From positions 1 through 64,000 of the forward strand of contig NZ_FQZM01000006.1 in the NCBI RefSeq assembly GCF_900142025.1: a stretch of DNA of 64,000 nucleotides, given 5' to 3'. This DNA comes from Desulfofundulus thermosubterraneus DSM 16057 (lineage in GTDB: Bacteria > Bacillota > Desulfotomaculia > Desulfotomaculales > Desulfovirgulaceae). Position numbers and translations under genes: made by a program. The number at the start of each line of letters is the position of its first letter. Position 1 is the first letter of the stretch. The notes below the pieces were generated by a model. That model worked only from the letters and a program-made list of their open reading frames with translations. It did not search any database and was not told the origin of the DNA. Shown piece by piece: positions 39,232 through 49,099 of the stretch.

Positions 39232-39268
39232 CATATTTTAATACCACTGTTTAGAGGTGGGTGGGTTT

Positions 39269-39742
39269 ATGCTGGACAAGATAGAGAAGGTTATCAAGGA
39301 GAGCGGTTCCTTTTTTGCCGGGTTGCTGTTGTCGGCAATGACTGTTGTGGTTTTTTTGCAGGTGGTTTTCCGCTTTGTTATTAAGGGTTCTTTGCCGTGG
39401 TCAGAAGAATTAGCGCGCTACCTGATGGTATGGGCCACCTTTATCGGTGCCGGTTTAGCTGCGGCCAATAATGCTCATATTGGTGTCGAATTTTTTGTGA
39501 AACTTTTTGGGTCCAGGTCTAGCAAGTTATTTTTAACCTTAACTTATCTAGTTGTTATGGCCACCTCCCTGGTCCTGGTCAACTATTCGTGGGTAATAGT
39601 TAATTACCAGATTAAAACCGGTCAGGTTTCGCCAGCTATGGCCATACCAATGGTTATACCCTATCTGGCTTTACCAGTTGGGATAATTTACATGGCCATC
39701 TGCTTTACCTTAGCTTACTACCGCAACATGAAAAATTTTTGA
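39269..39742 (+). CDS. dctQ: TRAP transporter small membrane subunit DctQ
   Basis: 157 residues with four membrane helices and the family block LPWSEELARYLMVWATFIGAGLAAANNAHIGV. It joins DctM to form the sodium-driven membrane part. Start ATG 39269 follows GAGGTGG by 8 bases; GTG 39257 is less well placed. Separated from dctP by a hairpin region of about 100 bases. Confidence 0.92.
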   Translation: MLDKIEKVIKESGSFFAGLLLSAMTVVVFLQVVFRFVIKGSLPWSEELARYLMVWATFIGAGLAAANNAHIGVEFFVKLFGSRSSKLFLTLTYLVVMATSLVLVNYSWVIVNYQIKTGQVSPAMAIPMVIPYLALPVGIIYMAICFTLAYYRNMKNF

Positions 39743-39767
39743 ACGTTAAGTTCAAGGAGGATAAAGA

Positions 39768-41045
39768 GTGGGTTGGCTAATATTTCTCTGCTTTGCCATC
39801 CTTGTTCTATTAAACGTACCCATTGCATATAGCCTGATTTTATCTTCCGTTATTTATATCTGGGTAACGCATTCTGTTCCCGTTCACGTTGTAGCCCAGA
39901 AGATGTTTACAGCGGTTGATACTTTTCCCATTATGGCAGTACCCTTTTTCATGATTGCCGGTAATTTGATGGAGAAAGGCGGTATTTCCCGCCGTCTGAT
40001 TAATTTTGCCAGCAAGCTGGTGGGTTCCCTCCCCGGCGGCCTGGGGATGGTAACTATTCTGGCTTCGATGTTCTTTGCAGCCATTTCCGGTTCCGGTCCG
40101 GCTACGGTGGCGGCAATTGGTTCCATTATGATTCCAGCCATGATTAAGGCAAAGTATGATGAGGGTTTTGCTACCGCCGTTCAGGCTACATCTGGTTATA
40201 TTGGCGTCATTATACCACCCAGCATTCCCATGGTAACGTTTGGAGTAGTGACAGGTGTTTCGATTGGTTCTTTGTTCTTGGCGGGGTTTTTGCCGGGTAT
40301 TTTAATTGGTTTGTGCTTAATGGCTGTTACCTACGTGGTGGCAAAAAGAAATGGCTATGTCGAAAGGCAAACAGTATCGTTAAAAGAACTGCTCGTTGCT
40401 TTTAAAGAGGCGGCTCTTGCGCTGTTAATGCCGGTCATAATTTTGGGCGGCATTTACGGGGGTGTGTTTACGCCTACAGAGGCGGCAAACGTGGCGGTAG
40501 TTTACGCCATTATTGTTGGCGTGTTTGTTTATAAAGAACTCACCTGGAAGGAAGTTTTTCAAATCATTTCCCGTTCATCCATTAGCTCGGCCATAGTGCT
40601 GTTAATAATTTCCACCGCGGCCGTCTTTGGCTTGATTTTGACCCGTGAGATGATCCCCAACCAGGTAGCCAGTATGATGCTTGAGATTGCCGGGAACAAG
40701 TATGTTTTGTTGTTGTTAATTAATATAATGTTGCTGATTGTTGGTACCTTTATGGAAACCAACGCGGCGATAATTATTTTGGCGCCCATCTTCTACCCGG
40801 TAGTTGTCCAAATGGGAATTGATCCCATCCACTTCGGTTTGCTAATGGTGGTAAACCTGGCCATTGGTATGATTACACCGCCCCTGGGTGTGAACCTGTT
40901 TGTTGCTTCCAGTATGACCAAGTTGCCCATTGAAAGAATAGTGAAGGCGAACTGGGGCTTCTTAATTGCTTCTCTAATCGCTTTACTGCTCATTACCTAC
41001 TTCCCTTCCATCAGTCTGCTCTTACCAAAGATCTTTATGAAGTAG
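39768..41045 (+). CDS. dctM: TRAP transporter large membrane subunit DctM
   Basis: 425 residues, about twelve membrane helices, with PFFMIAGNLMEKGGISRRLI, AISGSGPATVAAIGSIMIPAM and VIIPPSIPMV typical of DctM. It carries the sodium-coupled translocation path. GTG start with AAGGAGG. The DctM type and organic-acid DctP fit dicarboxylates or hydroxy acids; the sequence alone does not fix the substrate. Confidence 0.94.
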   Translation: MGWLIFLCFAILVLLNVPIAYSLILSSVIYIWVTHSVPVHVVAQKMFTAVDTFPIMAVPFFMIAGNLMEKGGISRRLINFASKLVGSLPGGLGMVTILASMFFAAISGSGPATVAAIGSIMIPAMIKAKYDEGFATAVQATSGYIGVIIPPSIPMVTFGVVTGVSIGSLFLAGFLPGILIGLCLMAVTYVVAKRNGYVERQTVSLKELLVAFKEAALALLMPVIILGGIYGGVFTPTEAANVAVVYAIIVGVFVYKELTWKEVFQIISRSSISSAIVLLIISTAAVFGLILTREMIPNQVASMMLEIAGNKYVLLLLINIMLLIVGTFMETNAAIIILAPIFYPVVVQMGIDPIHFGLLMVVNLAIGMITPPLGVNLFVASSMTKLPIERIVKANWGFLIASLIALLLITYFPSISLLLPKIFMK

Positions 41046-41091
41046 GCATAATAGGCATTATGAAGTAGTCGAGATGAAAGAAGGAAGGCCT

Positions 41092-42495
41092 ATGCATAGC
41101 AACGTTGAGCTATTCCTGCGCGCACTGCGCCAACATTTCCGGGTTGACCAGATAGTGGTAAACAATGAGGCGCTCTATCTCTATAGTTATGACAGTTCCC
41201 CATATTCTGGTCAACCCGCCGCCGTTTTTTTTCCTGAAAGCACCCGGGATGTAGCCGTTTTTTTCACTCTGGCTGCAAAGTTCAAAGTAGAAACGCTGCC
41301 CCGGGGTGCAGGGACCAACTTGAGCGGCGGAACTGTCCCCCAGCGGGGACAGGCTGTTCTTTGCCTGACCCGCATGCGGCGCATTCTGGCCGTTGATTGG
41401 GAGCGGGAGTATGCCGTTGTCGAGCCGGGGGTAACCAACCTGGAGTTACAAAAGGCTGTTGAGGCCGGGGGCTATATGTTTGCGCCCGACCCGGCCAGTA
41501 TGAACGTGGCAACCATTGGCGGTAATGTGGCCGAAAATGCCGGCGGCATGCGGTGTGTTAAATATGGCGTCACCCGTGATCATGTCCTGGGTCTGGAACT
41601 GGTTACACCTGAAGGCAAGGTACTCCGCTTGGGCAAGCTGGCGCAGTTAGACGGTGGGTATGCCATTAACAGCTGGGTAAATGATGCGAACCTGGTAGAC
41701 CTGATAGTTGGTTCGGAAGGAACGCTGGGTGTGGTGACCCAAATTATGGTCAAGCTGGTTAGAAAACCAGTAGCCTGCAAAACCCTGCTGTGCAGTTTTA
41801 ATGATCTCCGGCAGGCAGGAGAGGCGGTAAGTGAGATAATTAAGGCCGGGATTGTGCCCACCGCCATGGAAATAATTGACCAGAAGCTTACCCACGCCAT
41901 TGATGACTTTGTAGGCCTGGGTCTGCCGCGGGATACTCGGGCCCTGCTCCTGATTGAACTGGACGGGTGGGAGGAAGAAGACTTAAACGCCCAAATGGAC
42001 CGGGTAATGCTGATATTACGTTCCATTGGAGTGACGAGGGTTGATGTGGCCACAGACAGTAAAGAAAGGGAACAAATATGGCTTGCGCGGCGTTCAGTAA
42101 ACGGGGCACTGGGCCGAATTAAGCCCTATTACGTGGTCCAGGATATTACCGTGCCGCGCCATAAAGTAGCGGCCATGATTAAAAAGGTAGAAGAGATTGG
42201 GCAAAAACACGGGGTTACCATTGGCCTTTTGGCCCACGCAGGGGATGGCAACTTGCATCCGCACCTGCTTTACAGCGACCGGGAGCGGGAAATGCCGCAA
42301 GTTGAGGCGGCAGCGGAAGAGATTTTTAAGGCGGCAGTTGAGTTGGGAGGAACCCTTTCGGGTGAACACGGAATCGGCATGGAAAAACGTCCCTATCTCA
42401 AGCTGGTATTTAAGCCGGCTGAACTGGAATTCTTAAAGGCAATTAAAGAGGCATTTGACCCGTCCTGGTTGTTAAACCTGGAGAAAGCAATTTAA
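41092..42495 (+). CDS. glcD: FAD-linked 2-hydroxyacid dehydrogenase, GlcD type
   Basis: 467 residues. The FAD-binding type 4 domain has TLPRGAGTNLSGGTVP, DPASMNVATIGGNVAENAGG and VGSEGTLGVVTQIMVKL; the C-terminal oxidase domain has LLAHAGDGNLHPH and LGGTLSGEHGIGMEKR. This is the catalytic subunit of glycolate/D-lactate-type dehydrogenases, oxidising a 2-hydroxy acid to the 2-keto acid. Start ATG 41092 follows GGAAGG. It is followed by the second FAD subunit and the iron-sulfur subunit, completing a GlcDEF set. Confidence 0.93.
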   Translation: MHSNVELFLRALRQHFRVDQIVVNNEALYLYSYDSSPYSGQPAAVFFPESTRDVAVFFTLAAKFKVETLPRGAGTNLSGGTVPQRGQAVLCLTRMRRILAVDWEREYAVVEPGVTNLELQKAVEAGGYMFAPDPASMNVATIGGNVAENAGGMRCVKYGVTRDHVLGLELVTPEGKVLRLGKLAQLDGGYAINSWVNDANLVDLIVGSEGTLGVVTQIMVKLVRKPVACKTLLCSFNDLRQAGEAVSEIIKAGIVPTAMEIIDQKLTHAIDDFVGLGLPRDTRALLLIELDGWEEEDLNAQMDRVMLILRSIGVTRVDVATDSKEREQIWLARRSVNGALGRIKPYYVVQDITVPRHKVAAMIKKVEEIGQKHGVTIGLLAHAGDGNLHPHLLYSDREREMPQVEAAAEEIFKAAVELGGTLSGEHGIGMEKRPYLKLVFKPAELEFLKAIKEAFDPSWLLNLEKAI

Positions 42496-42516
42496 ACGCA
42501 ATTGCAGGTGAAAGTA

Positions 42517-43599
42517 ATGAAGGCAACCGGCATCATGGCGCGGGAATTTAACCTATCTAGCGGCCTGGAAGTGGCCGTTTATTACCCGCAGCATGAAAAA
42601 GAGTTGCGGGAACTAATTAAGTTGGCCGAAACTTCCGGGCGTAAAATTTGCCCCGTGGGCAATTTGACCAGGTTAACAAGATACATCTCACCCGAAAAAT
42701 TTAAGCATGACCGGTATATGCTGGTCAGCATGAGTAACTTTAACCGCATTATAAGCTATATCCCGGAGAATATGGCTTTAACTGCCGAAGCCGGTGTAAC
42801 TTTAGGTCAAATATTAGAGTTAACGGGGCCACAAGGGCAGTTTTGTCCTGCTTTATTGTTTTTGCCGGTACAGGCTACGCTGGCTGGTACGGTGGCTTCT
42901 AACCAGAGGCACTTGCTCGAGCACGCCTATGGTAGCATTGCCAATTACATGGGCGGGGTAGAGCTAATTTCAACCTTTGGGGTGCTCAATTTTGGCGGAG
43001 CCAATGTTAAAAACGTAACCGGTTATGAGGTTAGCCGCTTTTTGGCCGGTTCCAGAGGCATGTATGGATTTATTAGCAAGGTAACGCTTTTTTTAAAGCC
43101 GGTTCCTGATGAGATGGCTTATATTCTTTGGAAGGTTCCCTATATGCAAGCTATCTTCAGCAAAATGGCAGAACTCAAGCGGGTGCTGTACTCTCTTAAA
43201 GGGTGTTGGGTCTGGCCGGATGCGAATCAATTATATAATGTACTATTTGCCCTCTTTGGTACCCCAGGCCAGGTCCAAAAAGAGCAGGGGCAAATTAGAC
43301 AAGCTTTGGGACCAGATGTCTTTCCCATTGCGGCACCAGAAATTCAAGCGGAATTGTTTTCTCTAAACGAAAAGAAACACCAGGCCAAGGTAATTGTTTG
43401 GGATAAACAGCAAATAACTAACTTCGTTAACCGGCGTGATTTTGTTTTATATGACTACCTGAGCGGGGAACTATTTACCCGCAGCGTTCCCGGTGAAACA
43501 GTTGGGGTTACGTTTGATGATCCAATTACCCTGGTCCGCAAGCTAAAAGTCACATTGGACCCGGCGCAAGTATTTATTGGAGATGAGTTCTATGCTTGA
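42517..43599 (+). CDS. glcE: FAD-binding subunit, GlcE type
   Basis: 360 residues with the FAD-binding type 4 fold (ALTAEAGVTLGQILELTG; TLAGTVASNQRHLLEHAYGS; NVKNVTGYEVSRFLAGSRGMYGFISKVTLFLKPVP), matching GlcE rather than GlcD. It assists electron transfer from GlcD. ATG 42517 follows AGGTG; TTG 42502 is possible. The stop overlaps the glcF start. Confidence 0.88.
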   Translation: MKATGIMAREFNLSSGLEVAVYYPQHEKELRELIKLAETSGRKICPVGNLTRLTRYISPEKFKHDRYMLVSMSNFNRIISYIPENMALTAEAGVTLGQILELTGPQGQFCPALLFLPVQATLAGTVASNQRHLLEHAYGSIANYMGGVELISTFGVLNFGGANVKNVTGYEVSRFLAGSRGMYGFISKVTLFLKPVPDEMAYILWKVPYMQAIFSKMAELKRVLYSLKGCWVWPDANQLYNVLFALFGTPGQVQKEQGQIRQALGPDVFPIAAPEIQAELFSLNEKKHQAKVIVWDKQQITNFVNRRDFVLYDYLSGELFTRSVPGETVGVTFDDPITLVRKLKVTLDPAQVFIGDEFYA

Positions 43600-44821
43600 G
43601 AAGGAGCAGGTTTACAAGGAATTGTTACGTTGTAACAAGTGCGGGGGGTGCCAGGTTATTTGTCCCACCTATAAAGCTACTTATTATGAAGGAAATGTGG
43701 CCCGGGGGCGCCTTTTTTTGGTACGCAAATACCTTGAGAATGGTGAGCAGGCTTTATTGAAAACGCCAGAGATTGTCCAGGTCTTGGAGCAGTGCTTGTT
43801 ATGTGAAAGTTGTACGAAAGTGTGTCCATCCGGGGTTCGCACGGCAGAGGTGGTTTTGCACTACCGCCAGCAGCTATTAGAAATCAAGGGGTCAAAAAAC
43901 AAATGGAAGGAAAGACTTTATCGCCTTGCCTTTTTAAACAAAGCATTTATACCCCTGGCTGCTAAGCTGGCCTACTACTATCAAAAATATGGTATGATAC
44001 CTGACCCCTACCAGCTAAGGTCATTTTTAAGCCAGTATCTTGATGGTCAGGTGTTGAGGGATAATCCCGGAACGGGCATAACACTGCCTGCCACGGGACA
44101 GCGTAAATACAAAGTTACTTTCTTTGTGGGCTGTGCCAGTAATACTTTTTACCACGGGGCAGCCCTGGTGGCTATCAATTTGCTTCGCCGCTGGGCTGAC
44201 GTAACCCTGCTGGACAATTACTGCTGTGGGGCACCGCTTTTAAGTTTGGGTGCTGTAGACGGCTTTCGGGAGGTGGCAAACCGCAATTTGGAGCTCATTA
44301 GCCGGGAGCAAACTGATTTTATTGTCACCGACTGTTCCACCTGTGCCAGCGTTTTAAAGCAGTACCCCGCAAGGTTGGGTGTTGCCGCACCGGCCCTGAC
44401 AAAGCTCAGGGACCTAGTGGAAATCTTGATCCAGGAGCGGGAGCACCTGTCCCAAGTTAAAGGCCGTGGGAGACAAAAGTTTACTTTTCATTATCCCTGT
44501 CATCTGGCCAGAGGGCAAAACCTGAAGGAGCCAACCCAAAAACTGCTCGACGACTTATTTGGTTCATCCTACCAGCCTCACCTGGAGGATGATAGCTGTT
44601 GCGGTGGGGCAGGCACTTTCGGCATCTTACACCGTGATCTTGCGCAAAAGATCACGGCAGCCAAGCTGGCCAATATCCAGAACAGCGGGGCAGCGCAGGT
44701 TGTTACTTCTTGCCCGGCCTGCTTAATGCAGTTAGGTGCCGTGGTCAAAAGGTTAGCCCTGCCGCTGGTGGTAAAACCTTTAGCCGTATTTTTAGAGGAA
44801 GCAATGGGGGAGAGCAGATGA
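43592..44821 (+). CDS. glcF: Iron-sulfur subunit of glycolate-type dehydrogenase, GlcF
   Basis: 409 residues. Two 4Fe-4S motifs (CNKCGGCQVICP and CLLCESCTKVCPSG) are followed by two CCG domains (VGCASNTFYHGA…NYCCGAP and PCHLARGQN…DSCCGGAGTFG). It accepts electrons from GlcDE and passes them towards the membrane or a quinone-linked chain. ATG 43592 overlaps the glcE end; the gene end overlaps the next start (ATGA). Tight coupling supports one complex. Confidence 0.92.
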   Translation: MLEKEQVYKELLRCNKCGGCQVICPTYKATYYEGNVARGRLFLVRKYLENGEQALLKTPEIVQVLEQCLLCESCTKVCPSGVRTAEVVLHYRQQLLEIKGSKNKWKERLYRLAFLNKAFIPLAAKLAYYYQKYGMIPDPYQLRSFLSQYLDGQVLRDNPGTGITLPATGQRKYKVTFFVGCASNTFYHGAALVAINLLRRWADVTLLDNYCCGAPLLSLGAVDGFREVANRNLELISREQTDFIVTDCSTCASVLKQYPARLGVAAPALTKLRDLVEILIQEREHLSQVKGRGRQKFTFHYPCHLARGQNLKEPTQKLLDDLFGSSYQPHLEDDSCCGGAGTFGILHRDLAQKITAAKLANIQNSGAAQVVTSCPACLMQLGAVVKRLALPLVVKPLAVFLEEAMGESR

Positions 44822-46062
44822 AGCTTATCTTTTACCGCGTGCAGGATTTAGAGGTGCCGTCCAGTTTATCGCCTGAGGAGATACGGACAAAAATTAGCCA
44901 GGGCCTAAAACAGTACTTCGGGCAGCAAAATTTTGCAGGCAAAAAAATTGGCATTTTAGTAGGGAGCAGAGGGATTCGTAACCTGGCCCTCATTGTAACC
45001 GAAACCGTTAAGTACTTTCAAAATAAGGGGGCCAGGGTGTATCTCATACCGGCTATGGGCAGCCACGGCGGGGCTACATCCCAGGGCCAGAGGCAACTGG
45101 TAGAACAATACGGGGTAACAGAAGCTACTACGGAGGCACAGTTCCTTTCCTCCATGGAAGTGGAGTGTCTTGAGGAAATTGACGGTTTCCCGGTCTATGC
45201 AGCCAGGGATGCCCTGGCCATGGATGGACTGGTGGCGATAAATAGAATCAAGCCGCATACTGATTATCATGCCCGGCACGAAAGCGGCCTGGTTAAAATG
45301 CTGGCCATTGGATTGGGCAAGCAAAAAGGTGCAGAGACCATACACCAGTATGGTCTGCATGGTTTGACCGAACTAATTCCTTTAGCGGCTAAAGTGATCT
45401 GGGAGAAGCTACCCGTGTTGGGCGGTATCGCCATTGTGGAAAATAAGCTCGATCAGACGGCACTGGTGGAAGTAGTGCCCCGGGAAACATTTTTTGACCG
45501 CGACGCAGAATTATTGTCTTGCGCCCGCCAAATGATGCCCAGGTTGCCCGTGGCGGACCTGGATGTGCTGGTGGTCCGGGAAATGGGCAAAAACATAAGC
45601 GGTGTGGGCATTGATCCCAATGTCACCGGTCGTTTCCGGATTGCTGAGTACGGTGAAAAAACCGGGTTGGCCCGCAGAATTGTTGTTCTTGACCTTACCG
45701 ATGCCAGCGGCGGTAACGCTTTAGGTATGGGTATTGCCGATGTTGTAACAGAGAGATTTTACCAAAAGATTGACCTGAAGAAAACATACATAAATACCAT
45801 CACTTCTACCTTCCTGGAGCGGGCTTTTATACCCATTGTGGCACCTGATGATCAAGAAGCTATTAAAATTGCCATTGAAACCTGCGGGCGTTATGTGGAC
45901 CCCGGGCAAGTGCGCATGGTGGTAATTAAAAATACCTTGGAACTCAAAGAATTTTACATTAGCGAGGCTTTGCGGCCAGAGTTGCCGGAAGGTTATAACA
46001 TTGTGGAAGGACCGCTTGCACACGTGTTTGATGCGGATGGGAATTTGCTTCTTGCGTTTTAA
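44818..46062 (+). CDS. LarA-family (DUF2088) protein, probable 2-hydroxyacid racemase/epimerase
   Basis: 414 residues. LarA-type blocks: LVGSRGIRNL, IPAMGSHGGATSQGQ, NRIKPHTDYHARHESGLVKM and GLGKQKGAETIHQYG. LarA proteins use a nickel-pincer cofactor to racemise lactate or epimerise related hydroxy acids at C2. The histidines here could serve as catalytic pair and nickel ligand. Start ATG 44818 overlaps the glcF stop; longer frames lie inside glcF. Placed after the dehydrogenase, it could invert C2 so the substrate fits the oxidase or the dehydratase. larB/larC/larE cofactor genes are not in the window. Confidence 0.82.
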   Translation: MKLIFYRVQDLEVPSSLSPEEIRTKISQGLKQYFGQQNFAGKKIGILVGSRGIRNLALIVTETVKYFQNKGARVYLIPAMGSHGGATSQGQRQLVEQYGVTEATTEAQFLSSMEVECLEEIDGFPVYAARDALAMDGLVAINRIKPHTDYHARHESGLVKMLAIGLGKQKGAETIHQYGLHGLTELIPLAAKVIWEKLPVLGGIAIVENKLDQTALVEVVPRETFFDRDAELLSCARQMMPRLPVADLDVLVVREMGKNISGVGIDPNVTGRFRIAEYGEKTGLARRIVVLDLTDASGGNALGMGIADVVTERFYQKIDLKKTYINTITSTFLERAFIPIVAPDDQEAIKIAIETCGRYVDPGQVRMVVIKNTLELKEFYISEALRPELPEGYNIVEGPLAHVFDADGNLLLAF

Positions 46063-46101
46063 TTTACTACTTTGAATTTGTTGCCCTGGAGGGTTGGCAA
46101 G

Positions 46102-47820
46102 ATGGAACTTAAAAGTCAAATGTTGCGGCAGGTTAATTTTCAAGGTGATGGCCTGCGCATGGGCACGCTCTGGGATGAAAAAGACCTGGCTAAACCCCAG
46201 ATCTTAATCGATAGCGCCTTTGGGGATAGCCATCCCGGCAGCAAGCACTTAGATAAGCTGGTGGAAGCGGCCAGGATCAGTGTTTACGAGCATCAAGGTA
46301 AGCCAATTTGTTATACAGTTACAGATATTTGCGACGGCATGGCCATGGCCCATGACGGCATGAATTACTCCCTGGTTTCCCGGGACATCATGGCTTACAT
46401 GTATGAAATTCACGCTCTGGCCACCCCTATTGACGGAGCCATTTTTATAGCCAGCTGCGATAAATCCATTCCGGCGCAGTTGATGGCCATGCTGCGGGTT
46501 AATATGCCGGCCATACAGGTGCCCGGCGGTTCCATGTTGAGCGGTCCTGACTATATGTCGTCTGAAATCCTGTACGGCTGCGGTGACCAGGTTCTTACAG
46601 GCAAAATGGGATTAAAGGAACTGGGATATTACACCCGTAACTGCTGTCCAAGCGCCGGAGCATGCCAGTTTATGGGGACAGCCAGCACCATGCAGTGTAT
46701 GAGTGAAGCGATGGGGTTGGCCCTGCCCGGTAATGCCCTGGTTCCCGCCTATTCTAATCTGATTGTGCGGTATGCCCGGCAGGCTGGCCGCCAATTAATG
46801 GAACTGGTCAGGCAGAACTTGCGGCCGCGGGACATTGTAACTCATAAAAATATTGAAAATGCCATTATTGTGCACGCGGCCATCTCGGGATCCACCAATG
46901 CTTTGCTGCATCTACCGGCCATAGCAAAAGAAGCGGGCATTAAAATTGACCCCGATTTATTTGACCGGCTTAACCGGAAAATTCCTGTTCTGGTTAGTTT
47001 AAAAACCGGTGGCCAGTGGCCAACCGAGCTGTTCTGGTATGCCGGCGGTGTTCCCGCCATCATGCGTGAATTAAAGGATTTCTTGCACCTCGATGCCTTG
47101 ACCGTAACCGGCAAGACGGTGGGGGAAAACTTGCGTGAACTGGAAAAAAGCGGCTTTTTTACCGAAATAAATAGTTACCTGATAAACTATAATTTAACTC
47201 CCGACGCTATAATAAAAACCTGTAACAATCCGGTAAAACCGCAGGGCAACATAGTTATTTTGAAAGGCAACCTGGCTCCCGCAGGAGCGGTAGTTAAGAC
47301 CTCAGGGCTGGCGCCGGAAATGTACTGTTTTACGGGCCGGGCCCGGGTTTTCAACAGCGAAGAAGACGCTGTTGCCGCCCTGCTGGCCGATCAAATTGTC
47401 CCAGGAGATGTTATCATCATCCGGTTTGAAGGGCCTCAGGGATCCGGCATGCCTGAGATGCTGCGGATGACGGAGGCGTTGTATACCAGACCTGAATTAG
47501 CGCAGCAGGTTTTGCTCATCACCGATGGGCGTTTTTCGGGTGCTACCCGCGGTCCTGCTGTGGGGCATGTAACGCCGGAAGCTTATACAGGTGGCCCCCT
47601 GGCTTATGTCAAAGATGGTGATTTAATCCGCATGGATATACCTGCCCGTAGATTAGACGTAATTGGTACTGAAGGACAGGTAAAAGACCCGGCGGAAATC
47701 GAGGCCGTTTTAGTAGAACGAAGCAAAAATGCTGTGCTGCCGCAAAAAGAAAGCACGGGTGTTTTGAGTTTATACCGCCGCCTGGCAACATCGGTGGCCG
47801 GGGGGGCAACCATCGGGTAA
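46102..47820 (+). CDS. IlvD/Edd-family dehydratase
   Basis: 572 residues. IlvD/Edd features: CDGMAMAHDGMNYSL, ASCDKSIPAQLMA (cluster Cys), CCPSAGACQFMGTASTM (cluster Cys), the GPQGSGMPEML block and LITDGRFSGATRGPAVGHV. It dehydrates 2,3-dihydroxy acids to 2-keto-3-deoxy acids with an iron-sulfur cluster. It differs at several positions from biosynthetic IlvD (CDKSIPAQ, no ilvBC nearby), so a sugar-acid dehydratase is likely. ATG 46102 follows GGAGGG. A C4 substrate would give 4-hydroxy-2-oxobutanoate, a candidate for the PanB-like enzyme. Confidence 0.85.
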   Translation: MELKSQMLRQVNFQGDGLRMGTLWDEKDLAKPQILIDSAFGDSHPGSKHLDKLVEAARISVYEHQGKPICYTVTDICDGMAMAHDGMNYSLVSRDIMAYMYEIHALATPIDGAIFIASCDKSIPAQLMAMLRVNMPAIQVPGGSMLSGPDYMSSEILYGCGDQVLTGKMGLKELGYYTRNCCPSAGACQFMGTASTMQCMSEAMGLALPGNALVPAYSNLIVRYARQAGRQLMELVRQNLRPRDIVTHKNIENAIIVHAAISGSTNALLHLPAIAKEAGIKIDPDLFDRLNRKIPVLVSLKTGGQWPTELFWYAGGVPAIMRELKDFLHLDALTVTGKTVGENLRELEKSGFFTEINSYLINYNLTPDAIIKTCNNPVKPQGNIVILKGNLAPAGAVVKTSGLAPEMYCFTGRARVFNSEEDAVAALLADQIVPGDVIIIRFEGPQGSGMPEMLRMTEALYTRPELAQQVLLITDGRFSGATRGPAVGHVTPEAYTGGPLAYVKDGDLIRMDIPARRLDVIGTEGQVKDPAEIEAVLVERSKNAVLPQKESTGVLSLYRRLATSVAGGATIG

Positions 47821-47839
47821 AGATAAGGGGAGAGAAGAT

Positions 47840-49099
47840 TTGTACGAGGTAATCGTAATAGCCGATGATTTTACAGGCGCCAACGATAGTGGAGCCCAGC
47901 TTGTAAAGCACGGTTACCTTACAGTTACGGTAATGGATAAGGACGATATACAAAGGTACGAAGGTGTAGCAGACGCATTGGTAATAGATACCGAAACCAG
48001 GAACATTCCTGCTCTGGATGCCTACGAAAAACTTAAAGAGGTTTCCAGGGTGGTAAAAGAATATAAAGCGGCCATAGTGTATAAAAAAATTGATTCCACT
48101 TTAAGAGGCAATATCGGTATAGAGCTCAACGCTCTTAGAGAGGTTTTTGAGCCGGAATTCACCGTATTTGCTCCGGCCTTTCCTAAAAACGACCGTACCA
48201 CGCAAGAAGGCATTCATTTTTTGAGGGGCATCCCGGTAGATAAAACTGAACTGGCCAGGGACCCGAGAGCTCCCATTGTCACTTCAAACATAAGGGAATT
48301 TCTGGAAAACGAGCTGCGTGTCAAAGTCAGGCATGTGACTTTAAAGGAAATACGGCGGAACCTGGAAGCGGTTCTGCTAAGAGAACTCAAAGATGGCGAT
48401 ACTTTTTCTTTCGATACGGTGAGCGATGATGATCTGAAAAAGATAGCAAGGGGTGTGTTGAATTTAAATAGAAGAACGCTATGGGTGGGTTCAGCCGGTT
48501 TAGCGGAAGCCCTGATAGATTGTCTTAAGGATAAATCAAGGATTGACCCGGTTTTAGTTATAGCAGGAAGTGTCAGCCGGGTCACCCGGATGCAGATTTA
48601 TAAAGCTCTGGAAGATAGCAGCACTGAGCTAGTGAAAGTGGATGTAAAGAAATCCCTGATCTCTCCCGCCCGGGAAATAGAACGAGTTCGGAGTTTGTGT
48701 TTGGAGTTTATGAGTTATGGAAGAAATGTGGTAATTGCTTCGGCGCCCGATGAGGATTCCATAAAAGAGGCGCTGGAAGCGGGGCGGCAAAAAGGGCTTT
48801 CCCCGCAAATTACCAGCGAAGCAATTTCCGAAGTCCTGGGAGATATCGCCCTTTCAATAGTCAGCCTGAAGAAACCGGCTGGCATGGTTTTAACGGGTGG
48901 GGATACGGCTTTTCATGTTGTTAAAAAACTTTCAGCTGGTGGGTGCAGGATAGATTCGGAAATTGAACCAGGACTACCGGAACTGCTGTTGATGGGAGGG
49001 CCCTTCCATGGGCTTAAGTTAATCACGAAAGCCGGAGCTTTCGGGAGCAGGGATTCCATATTAAACGCAATGCGATTTTTGAGAGGAGAAGGAAAATGA
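47840..49099 (+). CDS. dtnK: Four-carbon sugar-acid kinase (DUF1537 family)
   Basis: 419 residues. The N-terminal domain has VIADDFTGANDSGAQLVKHG and YKKIDSTLRGNIG; the C-terminal nucleotide-binding domain has MVLTGGDTAFHVVKKL and KAGAFGSRDSILNAM. Known members phosphorylate D-threonate or D-erythronate at O4, and are paired with PdxA2, as here. TTG start 47840 with a GGGGAG SD. Its stop overlaps the pdxA2 start. The gene symbol marks the family role; the exact stereoisomer is unknown. Confidence 0.85.
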   Translation: MYEVIVIADDFTGANDSGAQLVKHGYLTVTVMDKDDIQRYEGVADALVIDTETRNIPALDAYEKLKEVSRVVKEYKAAIVYKKIDSTLRGNIGIELNALREVFEPEFTVFAPAFPKNDRTTQEGIHFLRGIPVDKTELARDPRAPIVTSNIREFLENELRVKVRHVTLKEIRRNLEAVLLRELKDGDTFSFDTVSDDDLKKIARGVLNLNRRTLWVGSAGLAEALIDCLKDKSRIDPVLVIAGSVSRVTRMQIYKALEDSSTELVKVDVKKSLISPAREIERVRSLCLEFMSYGRNVVIASAPDEDSIKEALEAGRQKGLSPQITSEAISEVLGDIALSIVSLKKPAGMVLTGGDTAFHVVKKLSAGGCRIDSEIEPGLPELLLMGGPFHGLKLITKAGAFGSRDSILNAMRFLRGEGK

